Shown in pieces: positions 44,601 to 56,642 of a stretch of DNA of 64,000 bases. Under the pieces are notes generated by a model. It was not told the origin of the DNA, did not search any database, and worked only from the letters and a program-made list of their open reading frames with translations. Origin of the DNA: Tetraselmis striata (lineage: Eukaryota > Chlorophyta > Chlorodendrophyceae > Chlorodendrales > Chlorodendraceae). The position numbers and the translations under genes were made by a program. The stretch spans positions 1-64,000 of the forward strand of contig VCJN01002096.1 of assembly GCA_006384855.1 (NCBI GenBank). Direction: 5' to 3'. Each line of letters begins with the position of its first letter. The first letter of the stretch is position 1.

Positions 44601-47600
44601 TCGGCGCGTGCCACCCTGCGCTCAACACGCCCATCTCCAACCTGGCGGACCTACTGGCGGAGAAGGGCGACGAGCAGGAGAGCCGCCGCTGGTACAAGCG
44701 CGCCATTGAGGTCACCCGCAGCAGCACTGCCACCAGCACGTCGCTCTCCCCACAGGCATGGCCCTCGCCTCAGTGACCCCCCCCCCCCCCCCTTCCACCA
44801 TGGCCACCATGTCATGGAAATCATCATGCGCATCCCATTCGTTCCCAGCCACAAATCCTCAATAATGCGCATAAAGAAGAAGCATCGATAACAATATGTT
44901 AACATCAACACTTGTTACATACAAACATATTAGAACAATGCTATTGCAGCTATGTTGCGATTGCAGCAATAACTTGCGCACATGATATACCATATCATAA
45001 ACAAGAATCATCGAGAACAATCTGCTAACATCAGCCATAAGTATATACATGCATACTAGAACGATGGTATGTTATTGCAGCAATTGCAGCAATTACTTGT
45101 ATACCATGTATAACATATCATTAGCCAGAAGCATCAATAACAACCTGTTGACATCGACAATTACTACATACATACATATTAGAACGATGCTATATTATGG
45201 CAGCGATTGCAGTAAATAATAACTTACATACCATGTTACAACGTATCATTAACAAAAGGCATCGATGACAATCTGCTAACATCAGCCATAAGTATATACA
45301 TGGACACTAGAACGATGGTATGTTACTGCAGCTATTGCAGCAATTACTTGTATACCATGTATAACATATCATTAGCCAGAAGCATCAATAACAAACACAC
45401 ATTATGTGAGATTCCCATACGGAAGGCAACCCCGGATCTGTCACTGTCAAACCCGGATATCTTGTCGACAAGCCGATGGGAGTGCATCAACGAGCTGTGG
45501 GAAGGGGGATTGGTTTCCCACCGGGGAGCGCGCGGGGAGGGGGGGGGGGGGGGGGGGGGGGCTGATATTGACGTCGGGCGTCGTCCCACACTGTGGCGCA
45601 GATTGCCACAAGTGCCAACAACCAAGGCGTGCTGCAGCACGACAAGGGCAAGATGAGCGCGGAGCCAACGCTGCGGCGTGCCCTGGAGGTGCGCGAGAAG
45701 GCGCTGGGCCCCAACCACCCCGACGTCGCCGACAGCCTCTTTGCGCTGGGCACTGTGCTGCTGGAGAAGGGCAAGGTGGCTGAGGCGCTGCCCATGCTGA
45801 GCCGCGCCGTAGAGGTGAGCCCCCCACCCACCTCAACTCCCCCCTTCCCCCGCCCCCCTCCCCCCCACCGCGCCCCCCCCTTCCCCCCCAATACACACAC
45901 CCCACCACCACCACCACCCCATCTATCCATCGCCATCATCCATCGCGCCCTCTCATTCCCATCTCATTGCCACTAGATAGTGCGTGTCTGTTGTGTGCCG
46001 TAATCACCCCCCCCCCCCCCCCCCCCACTACCCGGGCAGAGAGAAAGCTACGTTGATCTAGAAAATTTTCAGAATATGGGTGCCGATGCACCTACAAGAA
46101 CCCGTATTATAAACTCAAACTTGGCTTGCACGCAAGCTATAAGAACATTCGCTAAAGTTTTCCTGTAGTTTCGTCTACATTTGAGCTCTGTCAGGTATAG
46201 CAGGTTCTTATTCGCAATGTTGTTATAACCGCGTCGCCACCTGTGTCACCAGGAAATCCACACGGATATTCCGACTAGTCGCTGCAGAACAAATCATTTT
46301 TTTGGACCCACAAACCCTTAAATGTTGCGGATATGTATACCGTACCAAACCCTAAAACCCATACGATCTGCCAGAAAACAATGAGTTGTTGTCCACTTTC
46401 GCGTCGGAATATTCGCAATTTGTTCGTTCTATATTCTGACATGTTTCCTATTTTCCTATTTTTTTCTTATAGCTTTTTCATCTGCGAGGGGGGAGTTCGA
46501 AAACGTCGTTTATCCACGGACTGTTTGTGTCTGCACCGGGTACTGCTACTCATAATTGGCTGCAATACAGCCAGGAGCTTTGTTCGTGGTGCCTACGGGA
46601 CGCAACATGTTGACTGCTCGTACTGGGTCCAGGTGCGGGAGGTGGCGCTCGGGCCCACACACCCAGACGTTGGCTCCGCCATGGTGGCGCTGGGCGATGC
46701 GCTGCAGCAGAATGGTGACTTTGTGGAGGCGGAGCAGTTCTACCGCCAGGGCGTCGACATCCGCAAGGTTCCCGCCTCGCGCAACGCCCCCTCGCCATGG
46801 CTCTGCACACCTGCCTTCGCATAGTGTGCAAGGGCGCAAGCTGTGGCGGCGCTTGGGCAGGCGATACATACGGCAAGCGATGCGCCGGGAGTCTCAAGTG
46901 CCGCTGACGCGAGGCGCTGCGGTGCTTCCTCTGCAGGAGATCCTGGGACGCGACCACCGCGACCTGGTGGTGCTGCTGAACAACTTGTCCGTGGTGATGC
47001 ACAAGAACGGGCGCAACATGCAGGCGGAGCTGCTGCAGCGCCGCGCGCTCGAGATTGGGCGTGAGAAGCTTGGCCCGCGCCACGAGCAGGTACGCCGTCG
47101 AGAATTTAGTGGATGGGTGTATGTGTTGCCGCGGTGCAACGCATTTGCTGTGGCTACTAATGCACACGCTTGCACATGTGTGGGAGCTGTGAGTAGGTTG
47201 GCTGTGACATCCGCAACTGGAGGGGCACCTGGGGGTCGTTGGTGTGTTTGACGGCATGCCTTCGTATGGGACTCGGCAGGTTGCGACAGCGCAGTGCAAC
47301 CTGGCTTTCCTAGCAGCCGCCTCCGGTCGCCTGGAGGAGGCAGAGCAGCTGCTGCGCCGTGGGCTTGACATCCGCCGCGAAGTGCTTGGCATCGCCCACC
47401 CAAGTCTGGTCCTCACGCTGAAGAACCTCGCCGGTGTGCTGGAGCAACGCGAGAAGCTGGGCATGGCGCTGGAGCTGTACACCCAGGCGGTGGTGCTCAA
47501 GGACCGCCAGAACGCGGTGGCCGGCGTCAGCGATGACCCTGAGCTGGTCTTGCTGCAGGCCAAGGTGAGTGAAGGCAGCGCTCGTTTCCGGTTGCGGTGC

Positions 47601-47829
47601 GCTAAGGTGCGCTGTTGACTTCAGGGGCGGATGGATTGTTGGTTTGTCCCCTGACGTCCCGCCAACCGCTTTGCTGCCCCAGGTGGCGGAGCTCGCCGAG
47701 CGGCAGAGCGCTTACAAGATGCACCACACCAAGCGCCGCGGACTGTGCGGTGCCTTCCGGGCCGGCCCTCCCAATGCCAAGATGACCAACCGCACGGAGC
47801 CCGGCTGCAACATCTGCACCATCAGCTGA
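38677..47829 (+). CDS. Large kinesin-light-chain-type TPR protein, 1270 aa
   Basis: Fourteen exons: 38677-38982, 39195-39449, 39899-40103, 40617-40978, 41095-41313, 41812-42349, 42533-42891, 43103-43249, 44222-44710, 45602-45814, 46633-46767, 46937-47089, 47280-47564, 47683-47829. All phases match (3813 nt). About twenty 42-residue TPRs of KLC type recur (for example YDEAEEMYRRCLKI ... DTATALNNLAGVLEK; YQEAEEAYSRSLAIREGLLG). An acidic/Ser-rich linker (about residues 450-625) splits the array. The intron after 42891 begins GCAAGC, a GC-AG intron. The protein ends GCNICTIS, a CaaX-like C-T-I-S. Such TPR arrays bind partner proteins (kinesin light chain, nephrocystin-3-like and bacterial relatives); the partner here is unknown. 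Introns hold eight poly-C/G runs and a tandem repeat. Confidence 0.92.
43427..43838. repeat. Cluster of three homopolymer runs in one intron
   Basis: Poly-C at 43427-43446, poly-G at 43652-43673 and poly-C at 43816-43838 lie in the 972-nt intron between TPR exons 8 and 9. Opposite-sense runs could pair in the transcript as a long G:C hairpin. A (CT)n run follows at 44043-44066. Confidence 0.85.
44878..45395. repeat. Intronic tandem repeat, about 124-bp unit, four copies
   Basis: AT-rich units beginning near 44878, 45003, 45127 and 45255, plus a partial fifth at 45378, each with an AGCATCNATAACAA start and a TATACCATGTATAACATATC-like end. Copies 2 and 4 are nearly identical and copies 1 and 3 resemble each other, so a two-unit block of about 250 bp was duplicated. 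It lies wholly within the TPR intron between exons 9 and 10. Confidence 0.85.
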
Positions 47830-47947
47830 CCGGCACAAAGAACCCATGAAGGCCTCTCCTTTCACCAGCGATTGCGGTGGCATCTCTTGACCTCAATCCA
47901 GAGACTGCATGCGACTTCAACATTCATACATATGTCTTAGGAACTCA

Positions 47948-47952
47948 TGTAA
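47948..47952 (+). terminator. TGTAA poly(A) signal of the TPR gene
   Basis: TGTAA 119 nt after the stop codon at 47827-47829. Confidence 0.55.
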
Positions 47953-50900
47953 GGATTCAATCACAGCACAGCGTAAGGATCCAATCTCAGCACAGCCGCG
48001 GCTGGTTACATCACGTCATGTACCAGCCTATAATTCCTTCTGTGGCGTTAACTCGTGGGAGCTCTCCCCACAGCTTGCAGAGAGCCTGGGCGTATGCGTT
48101 GCAACAATACCAAATGTGAGCAGTCTACAAAGCTAATGCAACTTCAAGCGGTTAATGTGCAGTACAGTGTTGCATACATGCTGCTTGACGACACGGAAGG
48201 GTGGCCGCAGTAACAGCCGGTGTCGGAGGAGGGCGGTCGGAGCTATTGTGGTTTCGGAGCAGCAACTTTTCTTGCACACCTTCCACAACGCTGAGGCCGG
48301 ATGTGCGGCTATCCGCAGTGGCATGCGCGACCTCTCCTAACCGCGGCGTCGCCGCCTACTTGCAGTCCCCATCGGTTATGGTATTCCGTTGCGCAGATTC
48401 GGATGACGGCAGCGCGCATTAATATGGCTCGCAATGACGACCCGACGACGACGGCGGCGACCCGCCTGCGGTACGACATTGGGTCATTGACGCGCTCCAG
48501 CGTCATGCTACCACCAGCAGGTAGTGGGGCAGAGGAGACAGCACCTACCCACGGCAGCAGACTTGTCGCTGCAGGTAGAGGGCAAGCACCCTGGCGGAGG
48601 CGCGCCGCGAAATCGCGCCTACGCGCAACGCGGTTACTCGCGGCGGGGTGGGGTGGCGACTCGCGCTTTTTATTGCAAAGGCATCGGGTTCGTTCCTGCA
48701 GCTCCGACGGGCAACCTGCGAGTAAACTTAGTGCAGGTTGAACCAGCGCATCGCCCCTGGATCATGTGCAGTGAGCGAAAAAATACCACATGCAGGGGAG
48801 TTGAAGCTTATCGTTGCCGGTGACCGCCAACACCGTGTGCCAGAAGTTGTGGTCGCGCGACGTTGCGACCGCGTGGTTCCGTGCACGTCATCTCACGCGG
48901 AAGTTCTCATCAGATACTTTATGGGTCAGTGTATATATATATATATGTACATATATATGTACATATATGTATATACATACATATGATGCTACTTCGCGCA
49001 GCTGCTGATGACGCCGTCGACGCGCGATGACGACTGTTATACTCACGGATGTACTTCCAAATGGAATGAGCTCCGGGATGCTGAGCGCCGAACACGGATG
49101 CTGAGCGCACAAAGGAGATGCTGCAGTGCAGAGGGATGAGAAAGGGATTGCTGAAGGAGAGTCATCTTATTCCGGGTGCTGGCACCATGTGTTTTCTTCA
49201 CCCATGCAGGCCGGCTCTGGGTCACGGTAGCTCCAGCTGAGCCCCGGCACATCGCATGGCTCCGCAGTGGCCATCCCGTTACAGAGCATCTCGGTTGTGG
49301 CGCAGCACCATCCATGTGCCATAGCTTTCTTTGACGCTCTCGCACGCCTTGCTGCGCAAGACAAGTAAGGTGCTGAGGGCTCGGTGCATGGCATCCGCAA
49401 GATGCGGACATGAATTGCGCACTTGCGGAAGGCGCCCGCTCCGCCTTTGTTGCGTGTCTGTCACTATTCGTGCCTGCTAGCACATCCTCGTGGACGCTGT
49501 CCAGAAACTCCCTTTGCCCCCCAAGTGCGTTGAATTGCGGGGGGTCATGCATGCAGGGCTATGGGGAATATAGTGCACTCGTTTGATTGAATGGCACAAT
49601 TCATAGAGTGTATTCCGTGGATACAAGGTATTTTTAGGTTTATGTTTTTTCTTAGAAATAATAGGACGGTCAAAATCTGACGTCTGTTGTGTCAGCGCAT
49701 GGTCAACACATTGGCGTGAAACTTTACGCCAAGTGGATCTCAAAACCCGATACATGGTGGCGGGACAGTGTATTGCGTGTACTCATGCACGGACCACTAT
49801 ATTTGACACATGCCCCCCTTGAGTGATGCCCACGGCCGCCTTGCCGGATCCCCACTTTCACAGCATAATTTTCACTAGCATCGATGCATCAAGGTGCACG
49901 CCACTACCGTCCCACGACTGGGCTCATGATGGCGCGCTATGAGCATGCGGCCATAAACTACTTTATAAAAGCTTTGCCGGACGGCAAGAAGGCAGCGAGA
50001 GCCCTCTCGCGCCTGCGCGAGCAGCGATCACAACCACATTTTGTCCATGATTTTGCCCAAAAATCATCGTCATCGACACGTAGGGCTTGGTCCAGGTCGT
50101 GAATGACCTGCTTTTAATGCCCTACATGCATGGTGGGCAGTTATTAAACCAAGGGTGCTATGGTATGAGTACGGGGGCAATGGTGTCCCATACCTATTTG
50201 TGCACACAAATGGCGCAATTTGTGGTTTTGAAGCGCTAGCGCCAGAAGCCATGCTTTTTGCCTAACTAAACGAAAATGTTGCCGGCAACGGCTACCGCGT
50301 GGCAGTATTGGGTGCATCGCGCTATCGCGGCATCGCCTCCCCCAACCGTACGCCCTCAACCATGCACGCGCGCACTGCCTCAGTGTAGCCGCGCATGGGC
50401 ATGTGGACCGAATTCGCAAACCCCACACTTATGTGGAAAGGTATACAAGTTAAAACTAAATCATCGGGCGAATAATTTAGCGTTACCTTTTGACGATGAC
50501 CCGGGGACGCGATTGCGGCGGTACTACCTGTACGGATTACAGATGGTTGATATCTTTCGGCCAGCTTGACCTGAACAACTATATTTTTCAATTTCGCGAC
50601 AATGTCCGCGCTCAAGGGTTTCGTTACTGTTGCCAGTCCTGTCCCGGGCCGAGGGTAAAAACAATTAAAAGAACCACGCGCGCCAACCCCGAGCAAAACC
50701 GAACTAGTGCACAATGCTGTACGAGGAGTTCATTTTTTGTAATCTTGCTGGGTAAACTCTACACGAGGACCCAGCACTCCGGACGCTCTCCCTGTAACCA
50801 AAAAGTTCATGTCAGGACCCAGCACTGCGCCAGCAGCAGCGCGACATGCCGAGTGGCATGCGCTCGTCGGTTTTCACCCAGCAGACAGTGACCCGACGTC

Positions 50901-51151
50901 TGGACGCGCACCGTCTGGCCTTCACACCTCCTGGCGGTTACAGCACTTCGGCTTGCCACGCTTGCACCCGCTGCTCTGCTTAGTAAGGGTGCTGTCCTGC
51001 GGAATCCGTGCGCACGCGGCCGCCTCCCGTGGGAGTACGAGCAGTGGGCGCATGCCGGGTAGGCTCACCGGGCAGCGACGAAACGTGCGTGGGAGACTCA
51101 GTTATAACTCAATCCTTGGCGATTTCCGCGCCAAGCGGAGGGACTTAAGCA
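47953..51151. other. No gene seen (3.2 kb)
   Basis: Intergenic. Includes an alternating TA/TGTACA microsatellite at 48931-48984. A minus-strand stretch near 49640-49750 and a plus-strand stretch near 50070-50260 look weakly coding, the latter with WYEYGGNGVPYLFVHTNG, and may be transposon debris. Neither can be assigned. Confidence 0.4.
48931..48984. repeat. TA-rich microsatellite
   Basis: Runs of TATATA interspersed with TGTACA words; self-complementary. Confidence 0.85.
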
Positions 51152-54100
51152 ATGGAGTCTGCGGGGGGCGGACGGGGCGGCGGGCCTGCCGGCACGAAGT
51201 CCGTCAGTAAGCGCCCGTCTGCTCGGCGCATCGCCGAATCGCCAAAACTCGACGCAACTGTGGCGCTCTTCGTTTCTCTGATATACTGCCTGCCAACCCC
51301 CCTTGGCAGTCACGGCAGGCATGTTGGATGAGAATGGCAAGGCCTACTACGGAGTTCCCGGACCTGGGACATACACCACAACCACCTCCTTCAGGTCCGA
51401 ACCTCGCGAGGCTGTGGCTTGACTTTGCTCGCGTAACACGCTGTAACACTGAGCGGCTGTGTGTAATCGAGGCCGCACTCAGCTGCGGTCAGTCATTCTC
51501 TCCTGGTATGGGACGTAGGTCTGACATGAATGTTTGACTGGTTGCGAAGGCCACAGCCGAACCCGGGCAATGGGTACTCCGTGCAGGATGACCCAGGCAA
51601 CCAAGTCTTCCCCCGCGCGGGTGCCTACTCCATGGCTGGGCGAATGGATGCTCCTGAGAAGCTCTTTATATCTAACATGCATAACGCGGTAGAGCACCCA
51701 CCCAACCATTTGACATTATGCATAACCTTATGCCCCTGAGGGTTGTTGCTCGCATCGTGCTGCATCTCAAAACCCGTACCTGCGCTGATCGGCCCTGAAA
51801 CCGCCGCAGACCTACCACGGGTCGGAGTCCCCAGGGCCCGCCTACAACTACAAGGATGTGACCGCAAAGAAGGAACCGATCGCCACCTTCAGCACGACCG
51901 ATCGACACCGGGAAAACCGGGCCCGATTCATCTCCAAGGATCATTGCAGCGACTCGTTGGGCCTTGATTCGCCTGGGCCGAGCGCCTACCGTGTGCGCGG
52001 GGGAAAGGTGCACAGCAAACTATCCCTGCCCCCCCCCCCCCCCCCCCCACACACACCCCTCCCAACCGGCACCCCTACCTCAATCGCCTCAACCCATTCT
52101 TTTCCTACCCACATTGCCTGATGTGTTACTTTTCATAGCGAACTCTGAGTGTTCCTATCCTACCGGCCTTCCGCAATACAGGGTGTGGCAAAGTCCCTTG
52201 GAGACGCGCCGACATGGGTGTTTGGGGAGCGCACGCTTCACAACAGCGGTGAAGACCCCAAAAAGGCCTCCCAGCCTGGGCCTGGCGCGTACGAAACCCA
52301 GCCAGCGCTTGGCTTGAAGCATGCCCCTGGCTACACCTTTGCCCCCATGGGTGACGAGGAGCTAGGCCGCCAGCGTGATCGGGTGAGAGGCCCCTCCAAA
52401 TAGGGAGGAACGCAGCGGGGGGGGGGGGGGGGGGGTGGGCATGACACAGCGGGGGTAAAAGCAAGGTCAAGTACATGCCTGGAGAACGCTGATCGACTCT
52501 CACTACATACCTGCCGCTGCTTTTTTCTTTTGCCGCCCGGCGCCTTTCCTGCAGAACGAGCAAGCGCATCTATTCATCGGAGAGGAGTTTAACCGCGGCG
52601 GCGACACCATAGCTCGCCGCCTCAACCCCGGACCAGCGGATTACGAACTTCCTGACAACAACACAACGCTAAACAAGCAGCCCCAGTGGAAGTTTGGCAC
52701 GGTAACCCGCGGCCTTACAAGCGCTTGCCTCTTCCGACATGCGGAAATGCAACTGCACCCGCTGACACCGCTGACTGCCGCTGACCGCCGCTGTGCGCTG
52801 CCGCGGTACTCGCAGAAGGAGCGCCAGACTGGTATGCAGCCGTTTATCAGCAAAGACCATGTGGAGCCTGATGCCGCATCCCCCGGTCCTGCTTATTTGT
52901 ACAGCGATGACCCAATCAGGAAGTGCGTTCCGCATATTGGCTCCACGCTTTCTCCTCAGTCGTGACGCTCAGTTCTGCCTGTGCGGGCAGTGGGAACATG
53001 AAGAGTCTGTCCTTGCAGCCTCTGCGGGATGCGTTGATCAGGACCGGAGTGGGTTGGCTTCATTTGTGCCTTGGTGTCACGTGCTTGCAGGAGCGCACCA
53101 CGTCCCACGTTTGCGGTAGCGGAGAGGGGGACACTGCGGCCAGAACTTGGAGGAAACAAGGCAATCCCTCTCAGCGCACCATCTCCGCATGCCATCGCAG
53201 TGCATAAAGGCGCAGCATGTTTCAACTGATGACAGCGCTGCATGTTGCGCTTTCAGGGTGGGCCCATCATCAGCCGCCAGCACGCGTACACCTACGTGGG
53301 CGCAAATTCCCCAGGGCCGGCACACTATAGCCCAAAGACAGGGAAGGGGCATGCCAGCACCCTGGGCGACTGCCCACTGTACGTGTTTGGCTCTGAGGCG
53401 CGCAGCGCGCTTGCCAAGGAGCTGGAAGCCGCTGCAGCCGTCCCTGGTCCCGGGGCTTACATGATTCGCGAGTACGCCTCAGCCAGCAGTCACACCATTG
53501 CCCCTGCTCTACGCTCCGACTTCACCCAGGTGCGCCCCCCACCCCCCTGTTCCTCCCCATAGACACTGCCATTGGCCGGATGCAGTGCACGCCTGGTCGG
53601 AGCATCAAGTTGAACTACTTGCATGGCATTTGCTGGTTTTTGTGCCGACGTTTCTGTCTTCCATCATGCGTTTACAACATGCAGTGCCAAGGTAGTGACC
53701 ATGCCTGCTCTGAGCATCGAGTCGGGATTCGATCTCGCGTGCGATCGCTGACTTGTTGATGATGCCTGCTCTGTGCATCTCAGGGTGTTGATCCGGACGA
53801 GCCAGGCCCGGGGACATACAACGTGAGAGATGGTCTGGCCGAAACGCACCCAGCGCGTAAGTCCTACGGCGGGATGAAAATGGTCAAGGCACTCAATGGG
53901 AGTGACCGTGACACCTTTATAACCGCATCGCCTGGCTACACATCCCCGGGCCCAGCTGCATATGGAAGCAAGTGCAGGTAGCACCCCCGCGCCCTCCTTC
54001 CCGAACCTAAATCCTGCGCAGACTGCACTGCTAGCACCCATACGTGGAGTCTCTTTGGTATTCTCATCACATAGCCTGTGCATCAGTGCCGATTGGACAT

Positions 54101-54907
54101 TAATAAGGCACTCATATTGCCATCCTTAACATCCTTGAAGTGGCATTTCATCTGTGCTGTGAGGTCTTAAAATGTTGAGACATCGTGCGGGTGTTGACAG
54201 AATTCACGATATCATCGACTCGGCGCCAAAGTTCTCCTTTGGCCTGAAGGAAAAGCGGAAGGGCGGAGGCAAGGCGATCGCCAGCTATCGCTACCATGGT
54301 CCATTGCATGCTGGCGAGAATATTGGCATCAATTCTCCAGGCCCTTGTCATTACGACCACAAGGTTCGTTGAATCTATCCACCCGCTCATAGACATAGTC
54401 ACTGGCCCAGCACGGGTATTGAGGTCTGATATTCCTCGATGGCATTCTTAGCCAACCTGCCGGTTATTGAGAAACGAATTTGCTGACCAAACTCGGTAGT
54501 GTAGCCAATTAAACTTTGTTTGAGAAAGGGACTTTGGCAAGCACTGGCGGTACAGCCATAAGGACCCGGTAGTGTCAATGAAACAGAGCTCATGAATGCC
54601 ATCGGTACAGTGCTTGTAGATAGCGATCTTGGCTTGCTGATAATGACATTGTGCTGTGCAGACCGGCAAGGGCCACGCCAAAACCATGGGCGACTCTCCA
54701 AACATGAAGTTTGGGACTGGGGAGCGTGGGAATTGCCGCATCTTCATCAGTGACGCTCATAACCGCTCTGTAGGAGATGCCAAGGGCGAGATGCCTGGAC
54801 CCGGACACTATGACGTGACCAATGTCCGCACCTCAAGAAATAAGAACCATGGTGGCTGCTCCTTTGGTACTGCGCCGCGCCCATTTGGTGGCAACGCGCG
54901 TTTCTAA
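51152..54907 (+). CDS. STPG/SHIPPO (ODF3-like) repeat protein, 635 aa
   Basis: Sperm-tail PG-rich repeat proteins are axonemal components in animals and flagellated algae. Twelve exons: 51152-51206, 51319-51394, 51550-51688, 51810-52007, 52182-52382, 52555-52701, 52816-52922, 53091-53199, 53257-53529, 53784-53977, 54201-54363, 54662-54907; phases match throughout (1908 nt). Thirteen PGP-Y or PG-Y motifs are spread over the protein (VPGPGTY, SPGPAYNY, SPGPSAY, QPGPGAY, NPGPADY, SPGPAYLY, SPGPAHY, VPGPGAY, EPGPGTY, SPGPAAY, SPGPCHY, MPGPGHY). The block TGKGHAxTxGDxPxxxFG occurs twice in full and once in part. The start ATG 51152 is chosen because its exon ends in a GTCA/GTAAGC donor whose phase fits exon 2. 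Intron runs: poly-C 52029-52048, poly-G 52417-52435. Confidence 0.93.
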
Positions 54908-55126
54908 GCCGGTGCTCATCTGGAATTATAAAAGGAGGTTTTAAGCATTCCTTATTTACCTTTCTGACTTTCCAAACTCAGAAGTCCCCTCCCATTAGGG
55001 GAGAGCTGCCACACCACGGGTACGTGTGCATCCAAAGATGATGTCGCCATGCTGTTGCTGCGCATTTTTCCATGAAAATACTGAATATTACATGCGGCAT
55101 TATGCAAGAAACACCCGGCCCCATCA

Positions 55127-55235
55127 CGTCCCCATCAGGCACTTGTAAGTGGATGCCACATTATGCCACACTAAAACCCATCAGGGCCCCATCAGGCACT
55201 TGTCAGTGGGTGCCACATGGTGTCAGACTAAAATC
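55127..55235. repeat. 62-bp tandem duplication
   Basis: CCCCATCAGGCACTTGT begins two diverged copies (about 55127 and 55189), each ending near ACTAAAA. Confidence 0.7.
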
Positions 55236-56064
55236 CTAAACTAGAGCTCTTACTTTGACATCGTAAAGGCGCGGGTTTGCGCACCTGCGCTTATCTGAAG
55301 GGCGTGTAGCACCCCGGCAGTCTATCATACAGATAGATAGAGCCATCACCTCAAAACATACATGACAAACAACAGTGCGATAAGCATACGGAAACTCTGC
55401 CAGCACTTCAAGAGCAGAATGCGAGCAGGTATAAGGTCAGGGAGTGCTACTGCACCGCATGTATCCTGCCGCAACGGTACGGCCCAGACCAGTAAACACT
55501 TCAGGTTGGGGCCAGACACCCAGCTGGTTTATTTTGTAGCAGGTCCTTTCGTCATTCCGTGAATAAATAAACAATTATGTACCCAATCGTCAATATTGAC
55601 ATAACTCGTCTGATATCACTGCTGGCAAAATGAAATGTACAAGTGTTTGTCTTATAGTTATATTCTACTAGTGCTGCACTAGGTAAGGTATTTGACGGAG
55701 GGTTGAGATGCCCAATCCGGCCGCGCATCGCCGACCGATCCGGAAGCACATTTGCTGTCCCATTGCATAGCATGTACCGTCTGGCGGGGAGGGGTGGAAC
55801 ACACGTAACATCGCGAGGCACATGCTCACATATGGCCTAGTCTGGGCCGAGGGCCAGCCACGGCATGTTTGGTGGTGGCCTGTGGCCTATGGGCTAGGGC
55901 CGCACTGGTTATCTGCAAATGAAGGATGAAGCAAGAGAATATCAAGACCAAGAATTACAGCTAGAAAATCTGATAGTTAAAATGAGCAATTACAGTGATT
56001 GGTAAGTAGCGGTTGGGTCCGCGAGGGAAACTAACCGCCAGCAAACCAGGGACCGTGCCCGAGG

Positions 56065-56150
56065 CTGTCTAGAAATGACGAATTGTGTACGTCAGAAACT
56101 AGGAGGGCAGCCTGGGTTGTTCCTCACAACAACCAGTATTTTCCGCATAT
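56065..56150. repeat. Dispersed repeat shared with 61667-61745
   Basis: Both sites contain TGTCTAGAAATGA followed by GGGCAGCCTGGGTTGTTCCT and CTCACAACA, in the same orientation about 5.6 kb apart. Likely one interspersed family. Confidence 0.7.
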
Positions 56151-56269
56151 GTAACCACCAGCGTAACAAGTCGCCCTGAAAACTGCACCCTTGCCACCCA
56201 GCACGAGCTTGCGAACCTTCTGCTTTGTGCCATGGCTTCCGGTACGGGTACAACGGGTACCAGCACGAG

Positions 56270-56627
56270 TGTTACATCATTCTGCTGTACAGGTACTCGT
56301 ACAGTGTTATGCCAAAGACAGTTCAGGACAAGTTACACAACAGTATAACTGTCACACTACATCTCTCCCCCTTGGACAACATAAGACAGTTTTAATTTGC
56401 AGTTGGAATATTAGCCGGATATTTCGCCACATGCTGCAGAAACGCATCTGACTCAGCAAACTGCAGCCACATAGGCGTAGCCATAAAATCCAACTACAAA
56501 TTAATACTGTCTTATGTTGTCCAAGGGGGGGAGAGATGTAGTGTGACAGTTTTACTGCTGTGTAACTTGTCCTGAACTGTCTTTGGCATAACACTGTACA
56601 TGTACCTGTATAGCAGGATGATGTAAC
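56270..56627. repeat. Foldback element with arms of about 137 bp
   Basis: 56270-56406 is the inverted complement of 56488-56627 with few mismatches (for example TGACAGTTTTACTGCTGTGT against ACACAACAGTATAACTGTCA), around an 80-bp loop. Such hairpin MITEs are non-coding; the ORFs on both arms mirror each other. Confidence 0.85.
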
Positions 56628-56642
56628 AGTCTACGGGTAGTA

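Larger units (their letters stand above)
54908..56264. other. No gene seen
   Basis: 3' flank of the STPG gene; TGTAA words occur at 55144. Contains the 62-bp tandem duplication listed separately and a dispersed repeat at 56065-56150. Confidence 0.5.
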
